A program made the translations under genes and the position numbers. From Clostridium tunisiense TJ (GTDB taxonomy: Bacteria; Bacillota; Clostridia; Clostridiales; Clostridiaceae), in the NCBI RefSeq assembly GCF_000300195.1, contig NZ_AMQH01000012.1:186001-250000 (forward strand): 64,000 nt of DNA, read 5' to 3'. The notes below the pieces were generated by a model. That model saw nothing but the letters and a program-made list of their open reading frames with translations. It had not been told where the DNA came from and made no database searches. Shown here in pieces: positions 17,897 to 28,008 of this stretch (positions are counted from its first letter, which is position 1; each line of letters opens with the position of its first letter).

Positions 17897-19045
17897 ATGA
17901 AAAAAATATTATTTATTCTGATGATGATATTATGGATACCCTTAAATGTCCAGGCTTCGGAGGAAATAAAAATTGACCAAGAACAAATGAATAAAGTTAA
18001 TGGATTGTATAATTATATTTCTAACATGCAAAATGAATATGATTTATTAAGAGATATGTCGCCAAAGGAATTTGTTGAAGCTTACATGAAAGATGGACAA
18101 GGATCTTTACAGGAAAAGAAAATTACAAAAATAGCGATAAGTTATATTTTTAAAGAAGTAGTAGCCTCTTTTAAAATAATAGGAGGACTTATTATCATTG
18201 CAGTAGTATGTGCCTTGCTTAATAACCTGCAAAGTGCATTTAGTAATGAAAGTTTGTCTAATATTGCATATTTTGCCTGCTTCGCAGTGATGATTACTAT
18301 AATAGCTAAAGGGTTTTATGTAGGGGTAGATTTGGTTCATGATGTAATTTTAGATATAAGCAATTTCATGGCAGCCTTAATGCCGGTTTTAATTGCACTT
18401 CTTGCCAGTGTTGGTAGTTTTACGGAAGCTGTAGTTATGGATCCTATAATAATGGCAGCCTGTAGCATAGGTGCAAATTTATATTCTACTATTATTATAC
18501 CAATCATTTGTATGAGTTTTGTATTAGAGTTTGTAAATAATATTTCAGATGGATATAACATTGATAAACTCACGTCCTTATTAAGAAAATGTGCTCTGTG
18601 GTCTCAAGGAATAATTCTTACAATTTTTGTAGGAATAATAACCATAAGAGGCATAACTTCAAGTAGTTTAGATTTGGTAACTACAAAGACAGCAAAGTAT
18701 GCAGTGGATAGCTTCATTCCAGTGGTTGGAAAAACCTTGTCTGATGCTTTTGCCACAGTGGCTAGCTACACAATGTTACTGAAGAGTTCTGTAAGTGTAT
18801 TAGGGGTACTGGTGCTAATTGGAATTGTGTTAGTTCCAATAATAAAAATAGTTACTATGGCATTTATGTACAAGCTAACTGCTGCATTATTACAGCCAGT
18901 TAGTGATAAAAAGGTTACTGCTGTAATTGATTCCGCTGGTAGTTCCTTAATTCTTTTAGGATCATGTTTAATAAGTGTGACTATAATGTTCTTTATTATG
19001 ATAACTATAATTGCAACTACTGGAAAAGGCTTAATACTAGCATAA
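17897..19045 (+). CDS. spoIIIAE: Stage III sporulation protein AE
   Basis: Large polytopic subunit of the channel, 382 residues. A cleavable or anchoring signal peptide (MKKILFILMMILWIPLNVQA) is followed by a soluble stretch and about seven helices, as in other SpoIIIAE proteins. Normal length, continuous with the operon. Confidence 0.94.
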   Translation: MKKILFILMMILWIPLNVQASEEIKIDQEQMNKVNGLYNYISNMQNEYDLLRDMSPKEFVEAYMKDGQGSLQEKKITKIAISYIFKEVVASFKIIGGLIIIAVVCALLNNLQSAFSNESLSNIAYFACFAVMITIIAKGFYVGVDLVHDVILDISNFMAALMPVLIALLASVGSFTEAVVMDPIIMAACSIGANLYSTIIIPIICMSFVLEFVNNISDGYNIDKLTSLLRKCALWSQGIILTIFVGIITIRGITSSSLDLVTTKTAKYAVDSFIPVVGKTLSDAFATVASYTMLLKSSVSVLGVLVLIGIVLVPIIKIVTMAFMYKLTAALLQPVSDKKVTAVIDSAGSSLILLGSCLISVTIMFFIMITIIATTGKGLILA

Positions 19046-19069
19046 AACTTTGTAAAAGCAGGTGGTATT

Positions 19070-19678
19070 ATGATTGAAGCATTAAAGACCTGGATAATAA
19101 CAATTTGCACTGCAGTATTTTTTACAACTGCAGTACAAATGATACTTCCAGAAGGATCATTAAAAAAATATTCTAATTTTGTTTTAGGATTAATAATATT
19201 AGTTGTTATGTTAAATCCTATTGTTAAAATATTTAACCCTAATATAAGTATCAATAATTTAATAGAAACCTCATCAGCCTATATTTCAAACAAAGAATAC
19301 GAAGGTGATTTTGAGAAGTATAGGGATGCCAATATTAATAATACTCTTAATGCTTTCAAGAACAATTTAGAAAAGCAATGCATTAGGGATTTAGAGAAAA
19401 CTTTTGGAAAAGACAAGTATAAAGCTAAAGTTAATGCACAGTATGATAAAAAGGAAAATATATTCCTAATAAATAGCATAGAAATCGGAATAAATGATGG
19501 CTCTGTTGAAAGGGTTAAAAATGTTGAAATAGGCAAGGAAAGTGTTACTGTAGATAGCCCAGATAAAATGGATAATAAAAAAGCTACTGAAATAAAAGAT
19601 TATATTAGTTCTAAATATGATATATCTAAAAATAAAATTTATATATACAGAGCAAATTCTGTATACAAAATAAATTAA
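19070..19678 (+). CDS. spoIIIAF: Stage III sporulation protein AF
   Basis: Two N-terminal transmembrane helices (about 7-58, including LKKYSNFVLGLIIL, a family signature) and a soluble ring-building-like domain in the C-terminal half that contains IEIGINDGSVERV. 202 residues; AGGTGG precedes the ATG. Confidence 0.92.
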   Translation: MIEALKTWIITICTAVFFTTAVQMILPEGSLKKYSNFVLGLIILVVMLNPIVKIFNPNISINNLIETSSAYISNKEYEGDFEKYRDANINNTLNAFKNNLEKQCIRDLEKTFGKDKYKAKVNAQYDKKENIFLINSIEIGINDGSVERVKNVEIGKESVTVDSPDKMDNKKATEIKDYISSKYDISKNKIYIYRANSVYKIN

Positions 19679-19707
19679 AACTCATGATTACAAAGGGGGG
19701 AATTTAA

Positions 19708-20382
19708 ATGTTAGAGGAGCTAAAAAATAAGATAACCAAGATAGTTAAAGGGGAAGATAAATTAGTAGAACCTTCACCAGAAAAACAAGATGATGAGAAA
19801 AAAACACCAAAAAACAAAGGGAAAAACTTTATGACAAATATGATGATTTTATTCTTATCAGGAGTACTTTTAGTAATTGTTAGCAGTATATTTAAGCCAG
19901 AAATTTTACCTACAGATGAAAATAAATCCAAGGACAAGGCTGTTCAGACAAGTAGCGATGGAATAAACTCACCTACCACAGATAATTCTTATAAGGAAAA
20001 GGTGCAAAGTGAGTTGATATCTACGTTAGAACATATCGATGGAGTTGGCAGTGTTCGTGTAATGATTTACTTTGAGGGAGGAGAGGAGCAGATTCCTGCA
20101 TTTAATACTAACGACTCTACCAGCACTACAGATGAAAAGGATCCTTCAGGAGGGACTAGAAAAATTACACAGGACAACGGCGGGAATACCGTAGTAATGA
20201 CAAATGAGGGAGACAATCAACAACCCTTTATACTAAAAAAATATAATCCTAAAATTACTGGGATATGTGTTGTAGCTGAAGGGGCAAGTGATAAAGTTAC
20301 TGAGCTTAGAGTTCGTCAGGCAGTAACTATACTATTTGGATTGCCAGAAAATAAAGTTCAGGTATATCCTATGAAAAAGTAG
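19708..20382 (+). CDS. spoIIIAG: Stage III sporulation protein AG
   Basis: Forms the large oligomeric ring in the intermembrane space. One transmembrane helix at about 40-58, then the ring-building-motif domain containing VRVMIYFEGGEEQ, a low-complexity insertion rich in Ser/Thr/Asp/Gly (about 125-165) as in other SpoIIIAG proteins, and the closing strand RQAVTILFGLPENKVQV. AAGGGGGGAAT before the ATG is a very strong ribosome site. Confidence 0.94.
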   Translation: MLEELKNKITKIVKGEDKLVEPSPEKQDDEKKTPKNKGKNFMTNMMILFLSGVLLVIVSSIFKPEILPTDENKSKDKAVQTSSDGINSPTTDNSYKEKVQSELISTLEHIDGVGSVRVMIYFEGGEEQIPAFNTNDSTSTTDEKDPSGGTRKITQDNGGNTVVMTNEGDNQQPFILKKYNPKITGICVVAEGASDKVTELRVRQAVTILFGLPENKVQVYPMKK

Positions 20383-20422
20383 CATATAATGTGTTAGAAA
20401 TAAAAATTTGGGGGGAATAAAA

Positions 20423-20908
20423 ATGAATAAAAAACAAACTATAATTATTTCTGTACTTTTAGTATTAATCGTGTTTGCTGGGTATCTTGCAACACAAGTA
20501 AATGGTCCACTTTATGTAACTGATGATCAATTTGTAGGTGAAACTGCAAAAACTTCAACAAAGAGCAATTTCTTCACTGAAGCTGCTTTAAAGCATGAGC
20601 AGGATCAAGCTAAAGCTATTCAAAGCTTAAAGAGCTTACTTGATGATGCTAATGTTCCAGCAGAGCAAAAAGCACAAGTTTCAATTGAATATAAAGATTT
20701 AGCTCTACAAACTGAAAAAGAGGGCGAAATTGAGTTAACACTTAAAGCTCAAGGTTACGAAGAAGCTTTATGTACACTAGACAAAGAAAAAGCTACAGTA
20801 TTTGTTAAATCAGAAAAAGAATTAAGTGACCAACAAGTAAGACAAATTAAAGACGTAGTAATGAGCAAATCTAACATAAAAAATATAGAAATCAAGGTTG
20901 CTCAATAA
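20423..20908 (+). CDS. spoIIIAH: Stage III sporulation protein AH
   Basis: Mother-cell partner of SpoIIQ (or its clostridial replacement) across the intermembrane space. An N-terminal transmembrane helix (about 4-22) precedes a helical linker and an EscJ/YscJ-like domain. An in-frame TTG at 20408 lies within the GGGGGG ribosome site, so the ATG at 20423 is the start, giving 161 residues. Last gene of the spoIIIA operon. Confidence 0.93.
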   Translation: MNKKQTIIISVLLVLIVFAGYLATQVNGPLYVTDDQFVGETAKTSTKSNFFTEAALKHEQDQAKAIQSLKSLLDDANVPAEQKAQVSIEYKDLALQTEKEGEIELTLKAQGYEEALCTLDKEKATVFVKSEKELSDQQVRQIKDVVMSKSNIKNIEIKVAQ

Positions 20909-20983
20909 CATTTGTAAAATTATTCTTAATCTGATATAATGACCTTAGTAACTTTTACCTAATTAAAATAAGGGGGTACTGAT

Positions 20984-21370
20984 ATGGAAGAAAATATTTA
21001 TAATGAACAAGAAGTTGGAATTGTAAAAATTTCAGATGAAGTAGTAAGTGTAATAGCAGGATTAGCAGCAGCTGAAGTAGAAGGTATTGCGGGCATGAGT
21101 GCTAGCATAGTTGGTGAAATTAGTCAAATCTTTACTGGTAAGAAAAATGTATCTAAAGGCGTTAAAGTAAGTGTAGAAAATAACAACGCAATTATTGATT
21201 TATATACAGTAGTTGAGTATGGAGTTAAAATACCTGAGCTTGCGCAAAAGGTTCAAACCAATGTAAAGAAGACAGTGGAAACTATGACTGGTTTGACTGT
21301 ATCAGGTGTTAACATTTATATTCAAAATGTTATACTCCCAAAATCAGATAAAGAAGAGGCAATAGATTAA
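20984..21370 (+). CDS. Asp23/Gls24-family envelope stress protein (YqhY-like)
   Basis: A 128-residue Asp23-family protein with the typical start (GIVKISDEVVSVIAGLAA) and the conserved segment VKVSVENNNAIIDLY. Its position between spoIIIAH and nusB matches yqhY of Bacillus, a gene linked to control of fatty-acid synthesis (acetyl-CoA carboxylase). AGGGGG precedes the ATG and a strong hairpin follows. Confidence 0.92.
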   Translation: MEENIYNEQEVGIVKISDEVVSVIAGLAAAEVEGIAGMSASIVGEISQIFTGKKNVSKGVKVSVENNNAIIDLYTVVEYGVKIPELAQKVQTNVKKTVETMTGLTVSGVNIYIQNVILPKSDKEEAID

Positions 21371-21375
21371 TAAAT

Positions 21376-21403
21376 AAACACCCTCTGAGTTCAGAGGGTG
21401 TTT
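21376..21403 (+). terminator. Terminator after the Asp23 gene
   Basis: Perfect stem AACACCCTCTGA/TCAGAGGGTGTT with a minimal loop ends in TTTCC. The T-run is short but the stem is GC-rich. Confidence 0.8.
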
Positions 21404-21661
21404 CCATGTTTTCATTTTTATTTTCTTCGTAGCTAAAAATCTGTAAAAGTATATGTAAGTCTGTAATTTAAATGAAAATATGGTTAAGATATTATATAGA
21501 TTACTTTTTAGGTAAAAATACAAAAGCATATACTTATAAGTTAAAATTATAATACAATATAGTTATCTACAGAGAAAAGAAAATTTTAAGTTTAATTTTA
21601 TATAAACAACATTTATAATGTTAATACACAGTTTAGATATCATAATATACGGAGGTACAAC

Positions 21662-22063
21662 ATGAATAGAAGAAAATCAAGAGAAATAGCAATGCAATTA
21701 TTATTTGAAATGTCAATCAATAAGGAAGATTATAGTTTTATTATACAAAATTTTAAAGAAAATTCTGATTTAGAGTTACAAGATATAGATTTTCAGTACA
21801 TAGAGAGAATTCTAAGAGGATTCCAAGTTAATGGAAAAGAAATAGATTCTACCATAGAAAAATATTTGGTTAAGTGGAAGCTAGAAAGATTGCCTAAAAT
21901 GAACTTAGCAATTTTAAGAATGGCAACCTGTGAGTTATTATTTGAAGAAGATATTCCAGAGAGGGTATCAGTAAATGAAGCTATAGAACTTGCTAAGACC
22001 TATGGTGATGACAATGCTCCATCCTTCATTAACGCAGTTTTAAACAATCTTGTTAAGAAATAG
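21662..22063 (+). CDS. nusB: Transcription antitermination factor NusB
   Basis: RNA-binding factor that, with NusE (S10), supports antitermination in rRNA operons. 133 residues with the conserved N-terminus NRRKSREIAMQLLFEM and the later LPKMNLAILRMATCELLF and SVNEAIELAKTYGDD motifs. GGAGGT precedes the ATG. It starts a tightly packed operon that runs to recN. Confidence 0.96.
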   Translation: MNRRKSREIAMQLLFEMSINKEDYSFIIQNFKENSDLELQDIDFQYIERILRGFQVNGKEIDSTIEKYLVKWKLERLPKMNLAILRMATCELLFEEDIPERVSVNEAIELAKTYGDDNAPSFINAVLNNLVKK

Positions 22064-22075
22064 TTAGGTGTAAGT

Positions 22076-22951
22076 ATGGGAATAAAATTAAGTGGTACAG
22101 ATATCGCAAAAAGATTTAGAGCAGAAATAAAAGAAACAATAAGTAGAGAAAAGAATACAGGTAAGAGAGCTCCTTTTTTAGCATCTATAATCATTGGAGA
22201 AGATGGAGGCTCTTTATCCTATATCAAAAATCAAATTAAGGTTAGTGAAGAACTGGGAATTAACTACGAAGTTTTAAGATTTCCAAAGAATGTGGACGAA
22301 AGTGAAATAATAAAGGAAATTATAGAGCTTAATAATAGTGATAAAGTGGACGGAATAATACTACAACTTCCTTTACCAAGAACACTAGATGAAGGCAAGA
22401 TAACTGAGAGTATATCCTACAAAAAAGATGTGGATAGTTTAACAAATGTGAATATTGGTAAGTTTTACAAAGGAGAAGAGAGCTTCATACCTTGTACAGC
22501 AAGAAGTGTACTTCAACTAATAAAAAGCAGTTGTGATGAATTAAAGGGAAAAAAAGCAGTGGTTATAGGTAGAAGCAACATTGTTGGAAAACCAACTTCA
22601 TACTTATTATTAAATGAACATTGTACAGTAACTATATGTCATTCTAATACTAAAGACTTAAAAACTATTTGTAAAAGTGCAGACATATTAGTAACTGCTT
22701 TAGGAATTCCTAACTTTATAACTAGGGAGTATGTAAAAGATGAAGCTATTGTTATTGATGTTGGGACTACATTAGTAGAGGGTAAAATAAGAGGAGATGT
22801 AGACTTTGACAATGTAATTGAAATAGCAACTTGCGTAAGTCCTGTTCCAGGTGGAGTAGGAGCAATGACAACAACTATGTTAATGAAAAATACCTGCGAG
22901 GCGTGGTTAAAAAATGTATGCAAAGATACTTACAGTTACAGCAGTAAATAA
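22076..22951 (+). CDS. folD: FolD: methylene-THF dehydrogenase / methenyl-THF cyclohydrolase, with Gln at the catalytic Lys position
   Basis: One-carbon folate enzyme, 291 residues, with the expected motifs: substrate loop around Y49, VDGIILQLPLPRTLD (about 95-109), the NADP-binding IGRSNIVGKP and the C-terminal PVPGGVGAMTT. The residue equivalent to E. coli Lys54, the catalytic lysine of the Y-x-x-x-K motif, reads Gln53 here (Y49-I-K-N-Q53-I-K55), so activity may differ from E. coli FolD unless K51 or K55 substitutes. It overlaps xseA by 38 bases. Confidence 0.93.
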   Translation: MGIKLSGTDIAKRFRAEIKETISREKNTGKRAPFLASIIIGEDGGSLSYIKNQIKVSEELGINYEVLRFPKNVDESEIIKEIIELNNSDKVDGIILQLPLPRTLDEGKITESISYKKDVDSLTNVNIGKFYKGEESFIPCTARSVLQLIKSSCDELKGKKAVVIGRSNIVGKPTSYLLLNEHCTVTICHSNTKDLKTICKSADILVTALGIPNFITREYVKDEAIVIDVGTTLVEGKIRGDVDFDNVIEIATCVSPVPGGVGAMTTTMLMKNTCEAWLKNVCKDTYSYSSK

Positions 22952-24125
22952 TTATATAAAAAAAATAATAGATAGTGACTTCATACTTAATAACTCAAAT
23001 GTAAAAGGTGAGTTATCAAATGTAAAAATACATAGTAGTGGACACATTTATTTTTCACTAAAAGATGGATTTAGTAAAATTAATTGTGTCATGTTTAAAA
23101 GCAATGCAGTTAACTTAAATTTCCTTCCTAAGGAAGGAATGAAGGTTATAGTTTCTGGTAAAGTGTCTGTGTATGAAAAGGAAGGAAGTTATCAGTTGTA
23201 TTGCAATTCAATGCAACTAGAAGGTGAAGGGGAACTATTTATTGCCTTTCAGAAGCTAAAAGCAGCCCTTGAAGAGGAAGGGTTGTTTGACTTTTCAAGA
23301 AAAAAGACCTTGCCTGTATTTCCGAGAAGAATTGGCATAATTACCTCACCTACAGGTGCAGCGGTAAAAGATATCATTAATGTATCAAAAAGAAGAAATA
23401 AAAACTGTAATCTTTTGATATACCCTTCTCTAGTTCAAGGTATTGGAGCTATTGATGAAATAGTGAAGGGCATAGAGACTTTAAATGCAATGGCAGATAT
23501 TGATGTGATTATTTTAGCAAGAGGAGGAGGCTCTATTGAAGAATTATGGGCCTTCAATGAAGAAAAGGTGGCTAGGGCCATAGCGAAATCTAAAAAGCCA
23601 ATAGTTACTGGTATTGGACATGATACTGATTTTACTATTGCAGATTTTGTAAGTGATAAAAGAGGTGCAACACCATCTCAAGCAGCAGAAATAGTTGTAA
23701 GTAATTATGAAGAGATAGCTTATAAGCTAAACAGCTATAAGCACAGAGTAGCATCTTCAATGGATAAAACTATACAAAGAGAATATACAAATTTAAATAT
23801 AAATCTAAGGACTTTAAAGCTACATAGTCCTTATAATTATATTGTAAATCAGTATGATAAACTAGAAAACCTTAAAAATAAATTAAGTTTTAATATGAAA
23901 ATCTTAGTTAATAATAAAAATAATAAGTTAAGTAGTATTGAGAATACTTTAAATTTACACAACCCCTTGGCTATACTAAATAAGGGGTATAGTATAATTC
24001 AAGATGGAGATAAAAAAACTATTTCATCTTTAGAAACACTAAAACAAGAAGCTAAGGTTAGAGTTAGATTAAAGGATGGTAATGCCTTGTTTAATATTCA
24101 GTATTTGGAGGAACAAGATGGCTAA
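22914..24125 (+). CDS. xseA: Exodeoxyribonuclease VII large subunit
   Basis: Catalytic subunit of ExoVII, which degrades single-stranded DNA. An N-terminal OB-fold (VKGELSNVKIHSSGHIYFSLKD, partly) is followed by the catalytic domain with RRIGIITSPTGAAVKDI, ARGGGSIEELWAFN and GIGHDTDFTIADF. 403 residues. The start lies inside folD, where the N-terminus MYAKILTVTAVNNYIK matches the family; translation is probably coupled. Confidence 0.95.
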   Translation: MYAKILTVTAVNNYIKKIIDSDFILNNSNVKGELSNVKIHSSGHIYFSLKDGFSKINCVMFKSNAVNLNFLPKEGMKVIVSGKVSVYEKEGSYQLYCNSMQLEGEGELFIAFQKLKAALEEEGLFDFSRKKTLPVFPRRIGIITSPTGAAVKDIINVSKRRNKNCNLLIYPSLVQGIGAIDEIVKGIETLNAMADIDVIILARGGGSIEELWAFNEEKVARAIAKSKKPIVTGIGHDTDFTIADFVSDKRGATPSQAAEIVVSNYEEIAYKLNSYKHRVASSMDKTIQREYTNLNINLRTLKLHSPYNYIVNQYDKLENLKNKLSFNMKILVNNKNNKLSSIENTLNLHNPLAILNKGYSIIQDGDKKTISSLETLKQEAKVRVRLKDGNALFNIQYLEEQDG

Positions 24126-24333
24126 GAAAAAGGAAAGTTATGAAGAAAAGATGCAAAGGTTAGAAGGAATAGTAACTCAAATGGAGAGTAGCGAATTGAC
24201 CTTGGATGAATCTATTACAAATTATGAAGAAGGCATTAAGCTATACAGAGAACTATATAAACTGCTAGAAGAAGCAGAAGGGAAAATAAAACTTCTTAGC
24301 GATAAGGGAGAAGTTGACTTTATTGAAGAATAA
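24118..24333 (+). CDS. xseB: Exodeoxyribonuclease VII small subunit
   Basis: 71 residues with the signature EEKMQRLEGIVTQME and LDESITNYEEGIKLY. The start at 24118 is fixed by GGAGG seven bases before it; the longer frame from 24076 reads through the end of xseA. It overlaps xseA by eight bases, as is usual for this pair. Confidence 0.95.
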   Translation: MAKKKESYEEKMQRLEGIVTQMESSELTLDESITNYEEGIKLYRELYKLLEEAEGKIKLLSDKGEVDFIEE

Positions 24334-24355
24334 ATTATTATAAAGAGGGAAAAAG

Positions 24356-25222
24356 ATGAATTTTGATGTTTATAAACGAGAAATAGAAAATTGGATGGAA
24401 AGTTATTTTGCTAGTAAGCCTAAAAACCATCAAACATATTTTGAGCCAATGAACTATAGTTTAAGCATCGGTGGAAAAAGGATCAGACCAATGCTTATGG
24501 TACTTACCTATAATATGTATAATAAAAGCATCGAAGGAGTGCTTCCTTTTGCTGCTGCAATGGAGATGATACATACTTATTCTCTTGTACATGATGACCT
24601 ACCTTGTATGGATGATGATGAGTTAAGAAGAGGAAAACCAACAAACCATAAGGTATTTGGAGAAGCTATTGCTACTTTGGCTGGTGATGGTCTTTTAAAC
24701 GAAGCTATGATAATTATGTTTCACCAATGCATGGATGGAGATTTAAAGAAAATAAAAGCAGGAAACATTATCTCAAAAGCAGCTGGTGCAGAAGGTATGA
24801 TCAAAGGTCAAATTATAGATATAAATAGTGAAGGAAAAGAAATTAGTGAAGCTACACTATTAGAAATGCACAGAAATAAAACAGGTGCTCTTATTAAAGC
24901 TTCTATTTTAGCAGGAGCTGCTCTAGGGGATGCCTCTGAGGACCATCTTAAAATTCTAGGTGAGTTTGGAGAAAAGTTAGGTTTAGCCTTTCAAGTTAAA
25001 GATGATATATTAGATGTAGAAGGAAATTTGGAAACTCTAGGAAAAACTCAAAGTGATTTAAATAATCATAAGACTAATTTTATCACTATGTATGGATTAG
25101 ATAAATGCAAAGAAATATGCAAAAGTCTAACTGAAGAATGTTATGAATTGCTAAGCAGAATAGAAAAAAATACAGAAGAATTAAAATCCATAACAAAGTT
25201 TTTATTAGAGAGACAATATTAG
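24356..25222 (+). CDS. ispA: Polyprenyl (farnesyl/geranyl) diphosphate synthase
   Basis: Condenses isopentenyl diphosphate with allylic diphosphates. Both aspartate-rich Mg-binding motifs are present: DDLPCMDDD (first) and DDILD (second), with the GGKRIRP motif near 41-47. 288 residues is the length of the short-chain (IspA) group. Next to dxs, which supplies the precursor pathway. Confidence 0.94.
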   Translation: MNFDVYKREIENWMESYFASKPKNHQTYFEPMNYSLSIGGKRIRPMLMVLTYNMYNKSIEGVLPFAAAMEMIHTYSLVHDDLPCMDDDELRRGKPTNHKVFGEAIATLAGDGLLNEAMIIMFHQCMDGDLKKIKAGNIISKAAGAEGMIKGQIIDINSEGKEISEATLLEMHRNKTGALIKASILAGAALGDASEDHLKILGEFGEKLGLAFQVKDDILDVEGNLETLGKTQSDLNNHKTNFITMYGLDKCKEICKSLTEECYELLSRIEKNTEELKSITKFLLERQY

Positions 25223-25303
25223 TTATAGTGTGAATATTTTTTAAGTACAAGGTTTATTCATGTTGTGCTATAATTTGTTCTAAAGGCGGTGACCATAAAT
25301 ATA

Positions 25304-27169
25304 ATGGGAAAATATTTAGAAAGTTATAATGATTTCAATGAAATTAAAAATATGAATATAAATGAACTTAACTTGTTTGCGGAAGAAATCAGAGAGTTCT
25401 TGATAGAAAAGGTTTCTAAAACAGGTGGACACTTAGCATCAAACCTAGGTGTGGTAGAATTGACTTTAAGCTTATATAATGTGTTTAATTTTAATAAAGA
25501 TAAACTTATTTGGGACGTAGGTCATCAATCCTATGTGCATAAGATACTTACCGGAAGAAAGGACCAATTCGAAACTTTAAGGACTTTTGGAGGTTTGAGT
25601 GGGTTTCCTAAGAAAGAGGAAAGTAAGTATGATATGTTTGACACAGGACACAGCAGCACCTCCATTTCTGCAGCGGTAGGAATGGCTAGAGCAAGAGATC
25701 TTCATGGTGATAAGTATGATGTTGTTGCTGTGATTGGTGATGGAGCTTTGACAGGTGGAATGGCTCTTGAGGCATTGAATGATGTAGGATATAATAAATC
25801 AAAAATGACTATTATTCTTAACGATAATCAAATGTCTATATCCAAAAATGTGGGAGGACTTTCTACATATTTAAGTGAATTAAGAATGGGAACCATATAT
25901 AATAGATTTAAGAATGACTTTAATTCAACCATAGAAAAAATACCAGGTGTAGGAAAAGGAGTGGTAAACTCCATTAATAAAATTAAAGATTCCTTAAAGC
26001 AGTTAGTAGTACCAGGTATGCTTTTTGAAGATATGGGAATAAAGTACTATGGACCTATTGATGGTCATAACATTAAAGAACTAAGCAAAGCTTTTAAGAA
26101 TGCTCAAAAAGTTCAGGGTCCTGTGTTAATCCATGTTATTACAACAAAAGGAAAGGGCTACAAGTATGCTGAAAAGTTTCCACATAAGTTTCATGGAGTT
26201 GGACCCTTTGATTGTGATAGTGGAGAATTTAGTTCATCAGGGAACAAGTCTTATTCTTCAGTTTTCGGAACTTCCTTGATTCAAGCTGCAGAAGCTAATA
26301 AGAATGTTGTTGCCATAACTGCAGCTATGCCAGAAGGAACAGGCTTAGATGGTTTTGCTAAGAAGTACCCAAAAAGATTTTTTGATGTAGGAATTGCAGA
26401 ACAACATGCAGTAACTATGGCAGCTGGTATGGCAGCTCAAGGGTTAAGACCTGTATTTGCAGTGTACTCTACATTTTTACAAAGAGCCTACGACCAAATC
26501 TTGCATGATGTGGCCATACAAAAGCTACCAGTTATTTTTGCAATTGATAGAGCAGGAATTGTAGGGCAAGATGGTGAAACTCATCAAGGAATTTTTGATT
26601 TGTCTTATCTAAGTCATATGCCTAATATGACTATAATGAGTCCTAAGTGTACTGAAGAAATGAAAACTATGATCAATTTTGCATTAACTCAAAATTATCC
26701 AATTGCCATAAGATATCCTAGAGGTGGAGATGGCTGCAATATTCACTTATCTCCTATGACTACTTTTAAAAAGGGAAAGTGGGAAGTTGTCAGTGAAAAG
26801 AAAGGTAAAGTTGCAATAATCGCTACTGGAAAAATGGTGCAAAATGCTGTGATTGTTAAGGAAAAGCTTCTAAAAGTAGGCATTGAGTGCACTGTAGTAA
26901 ATGCTTGTTTTATTAAGCCTATTGATAAAAACTTAATTCAGCAGTTCATTGATGAAGGATTTTCATTTGTAACTATTGAAGATAATGTAGTTACTGGAGG
27001 ACTTGGAAGCTTAGTTTTACAATTTATTTCTACTAAAAGCTCAAAAACTAAGGTTTTGAATCTTGGATTTAAGGATGAGTTTGTTCCTCATGGCAATGTA
27101 GACATATTATATAAAATTTATAATCTAGATGTAGATGGCATATATAGTAGCATTTTAAATATGTTATAG
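25304..27169 (+). CDS. dxs: 1-deoxy-D-xylulose-5-phosphate synthase
   Basis: First enzyme of the MEP isoprenoid pathway; condenses pyruvate and glyceraldehyde 3-phosphate using thiamine diphosphate. The cofactor motif GDGALTGG ... NDNQMSIS, the H of GHSSTS, and the C-terminal transketolase domain ([12 protein letters not shown]) are intact. The ATG at 25304 (MGKYLES) is preferred to GTG 25289, which falls within the AAAGGCGGTGA site; 621 residues. Confidence 0.95.
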   Translation: MGKYLESYNDFNEIKNMNINELNLFAEEIREFLIEKVSKTGGHLASNLGVVELTLSLYNVFNFNKDKLIWDVGHQSYVHKILTGRKDQFETLRTFGGLSGFPKKEESKYDMFDTGHSSTSISAAVGMARARDLHGDKYDVVAVIGDGALTGGMALEALNDVGYNKSKMTIILNDNQMSISKNVGGLSTYLSELRMGTIYNRFKNDFNSTIEKIPGVGKGVVNSINKIKDSLKQLVVPGMLFEDMGIKYYGPIDGHNIKELSKAFKNAQKVQGPVLIHVITTKGKGYKYAEKFPHKFHGVGPFDCDSGEFSSSGNKSYSSVFGTSLIQAAEANKNVVAITAAMPEGTGLDGFAKKYPKRFFDVGIAEQHAVTMAAGMAAQGLRPVFAVYSTFLQRAYDQILHDVAIQKLPVIFAIDRAGIVGQDGETHQGIFDLSYLSHMPNMTIMSPKCTEEMKTMINFALTQNYPIAIRYPRGGDGCNIHLSPMTTFKKGKWEVVSEKKGKVAIIATGKMVQNAVIVKEKLLKVGIECTVVNACFIKPIDKNLIQQFIDEGFSFVTIEDNVVTGGLGSLVLQFISTKSSKTKVLNLGFKDEFVPHGNVDILYKIYNLDVDGIYSSILNML

Positions 27170-27183
27170 ACTAAGGAGAAGCT

Positions 27184-28008
27184 ATGATTGAGGAAAAAAT
27201 AAGACTTGATGTGCTTGTTTTAGATAAAAAACTAGTACCATCAAGGGAAAAGGCTCGAGAATATATATTAAGTGGGAAAATTTATGTAGATGATAAACTA
27301 GAGAAAAAATGTGGTAGAAAAGTAAACTTAGATTCTAGTATAGAAATAAGAGGGGAAATTTTACCCTATGTAAGTAGGGGTGGACTTAAGCTTGAAAAAG
27401 CTATAAAAAAGTTTAATATAGACCTTGAAAATAAGGTTTGTTTAGATATTGGTGCATCCACTGGAGGGTTCACTGATTGTATGCTTAAGTTTGGAGCTAA
27501 AAAAGTTTATGCTATAGATGTGGGTAGTGAACAATTAGTTCATGAATTAAAAGAAGATTCTAGAGTAGTTTCAATGGAAAAAACTAACATAAGAAATGTA
27601 ACTAAAGATCAAATTGGGGAGTTATGTAATTTTGCATCTATAGATGTTTCATTTATTTCTTTGGATAAAGTAATTCCAAGTGTATTAAATTTAACTAGCC
27701 AAGAAGGTTCTATTATGGCATTGGTTAAACCTCAATTTGAGGCAGGAATTGGAAAAGTCAATAAAAAAGGCGTAGTTAAGGATAAAAATGTACATATGGA
27801 TGTATTATATAAGGTGATTACCTTTCTGAAGGAAAACAGCTTAAAAATAATAGGGTTAGACTATTCTGGTATAAAAGGTCCAAATGGAAACATTGAGTAT
27901 CTAATATATTTTACAAAGGATAATAGCTATATAGGAGAATTCAATACCAATAGTATTTCTGATGTAGTATTTAAGTCTCATGAAATACTAAATTCGGAGG
28001 ATATATGA
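27184..28008 (+). CDS. TlyA-family rRNA (cytidine-2'-O)-methyltransferase
   Basis: An N-terminal S4 RNA-binding domain (RLDVLVLDKKLVPSREKA, about 7-60) and an FtsJ/RrmJ-like methyltransferase fold with the SAM motif DIGASTGGFTDC at about 89-100. TlyA enzymes methylate cytidines in 16S and/or 23S rRNA; some are also reported as haemolysins, but that is not implied here. 274 residues. The stop overlaps the nadK start by four bases. Confidence 0.94.
   Translation: MIEEKIRLDVLVLDKKLVPSREKAREYILSGKIYVDDKLEKKCGRKVNLDSSIEIRGEILPYVSRGGLKLEKAIKKFNIDLENKVCLDIGASTGGFTDCMLKFGAKKVYAIDVGSEQLVHELKEDSRVVSMEKTNIRNVTKDQIGELCNFASIDVSFISLDKVIPSVLNLTSQEGSIMALVKPQFEAGIGKVNKKGVVKDKNVHMDVLYKVITFLKENSLKIIGLDYSGIKGPNGNIEYLIYFTKDNSYIGEFNTNSISDVVFKSHEILNSEDI

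Noticed and set aside
17491-19254. Several minus-strand frames opposite spoIIIAD-AE
   Set aside because: Complementary reading of hydrophobic codons in real membrane protein genes; typical artefact.
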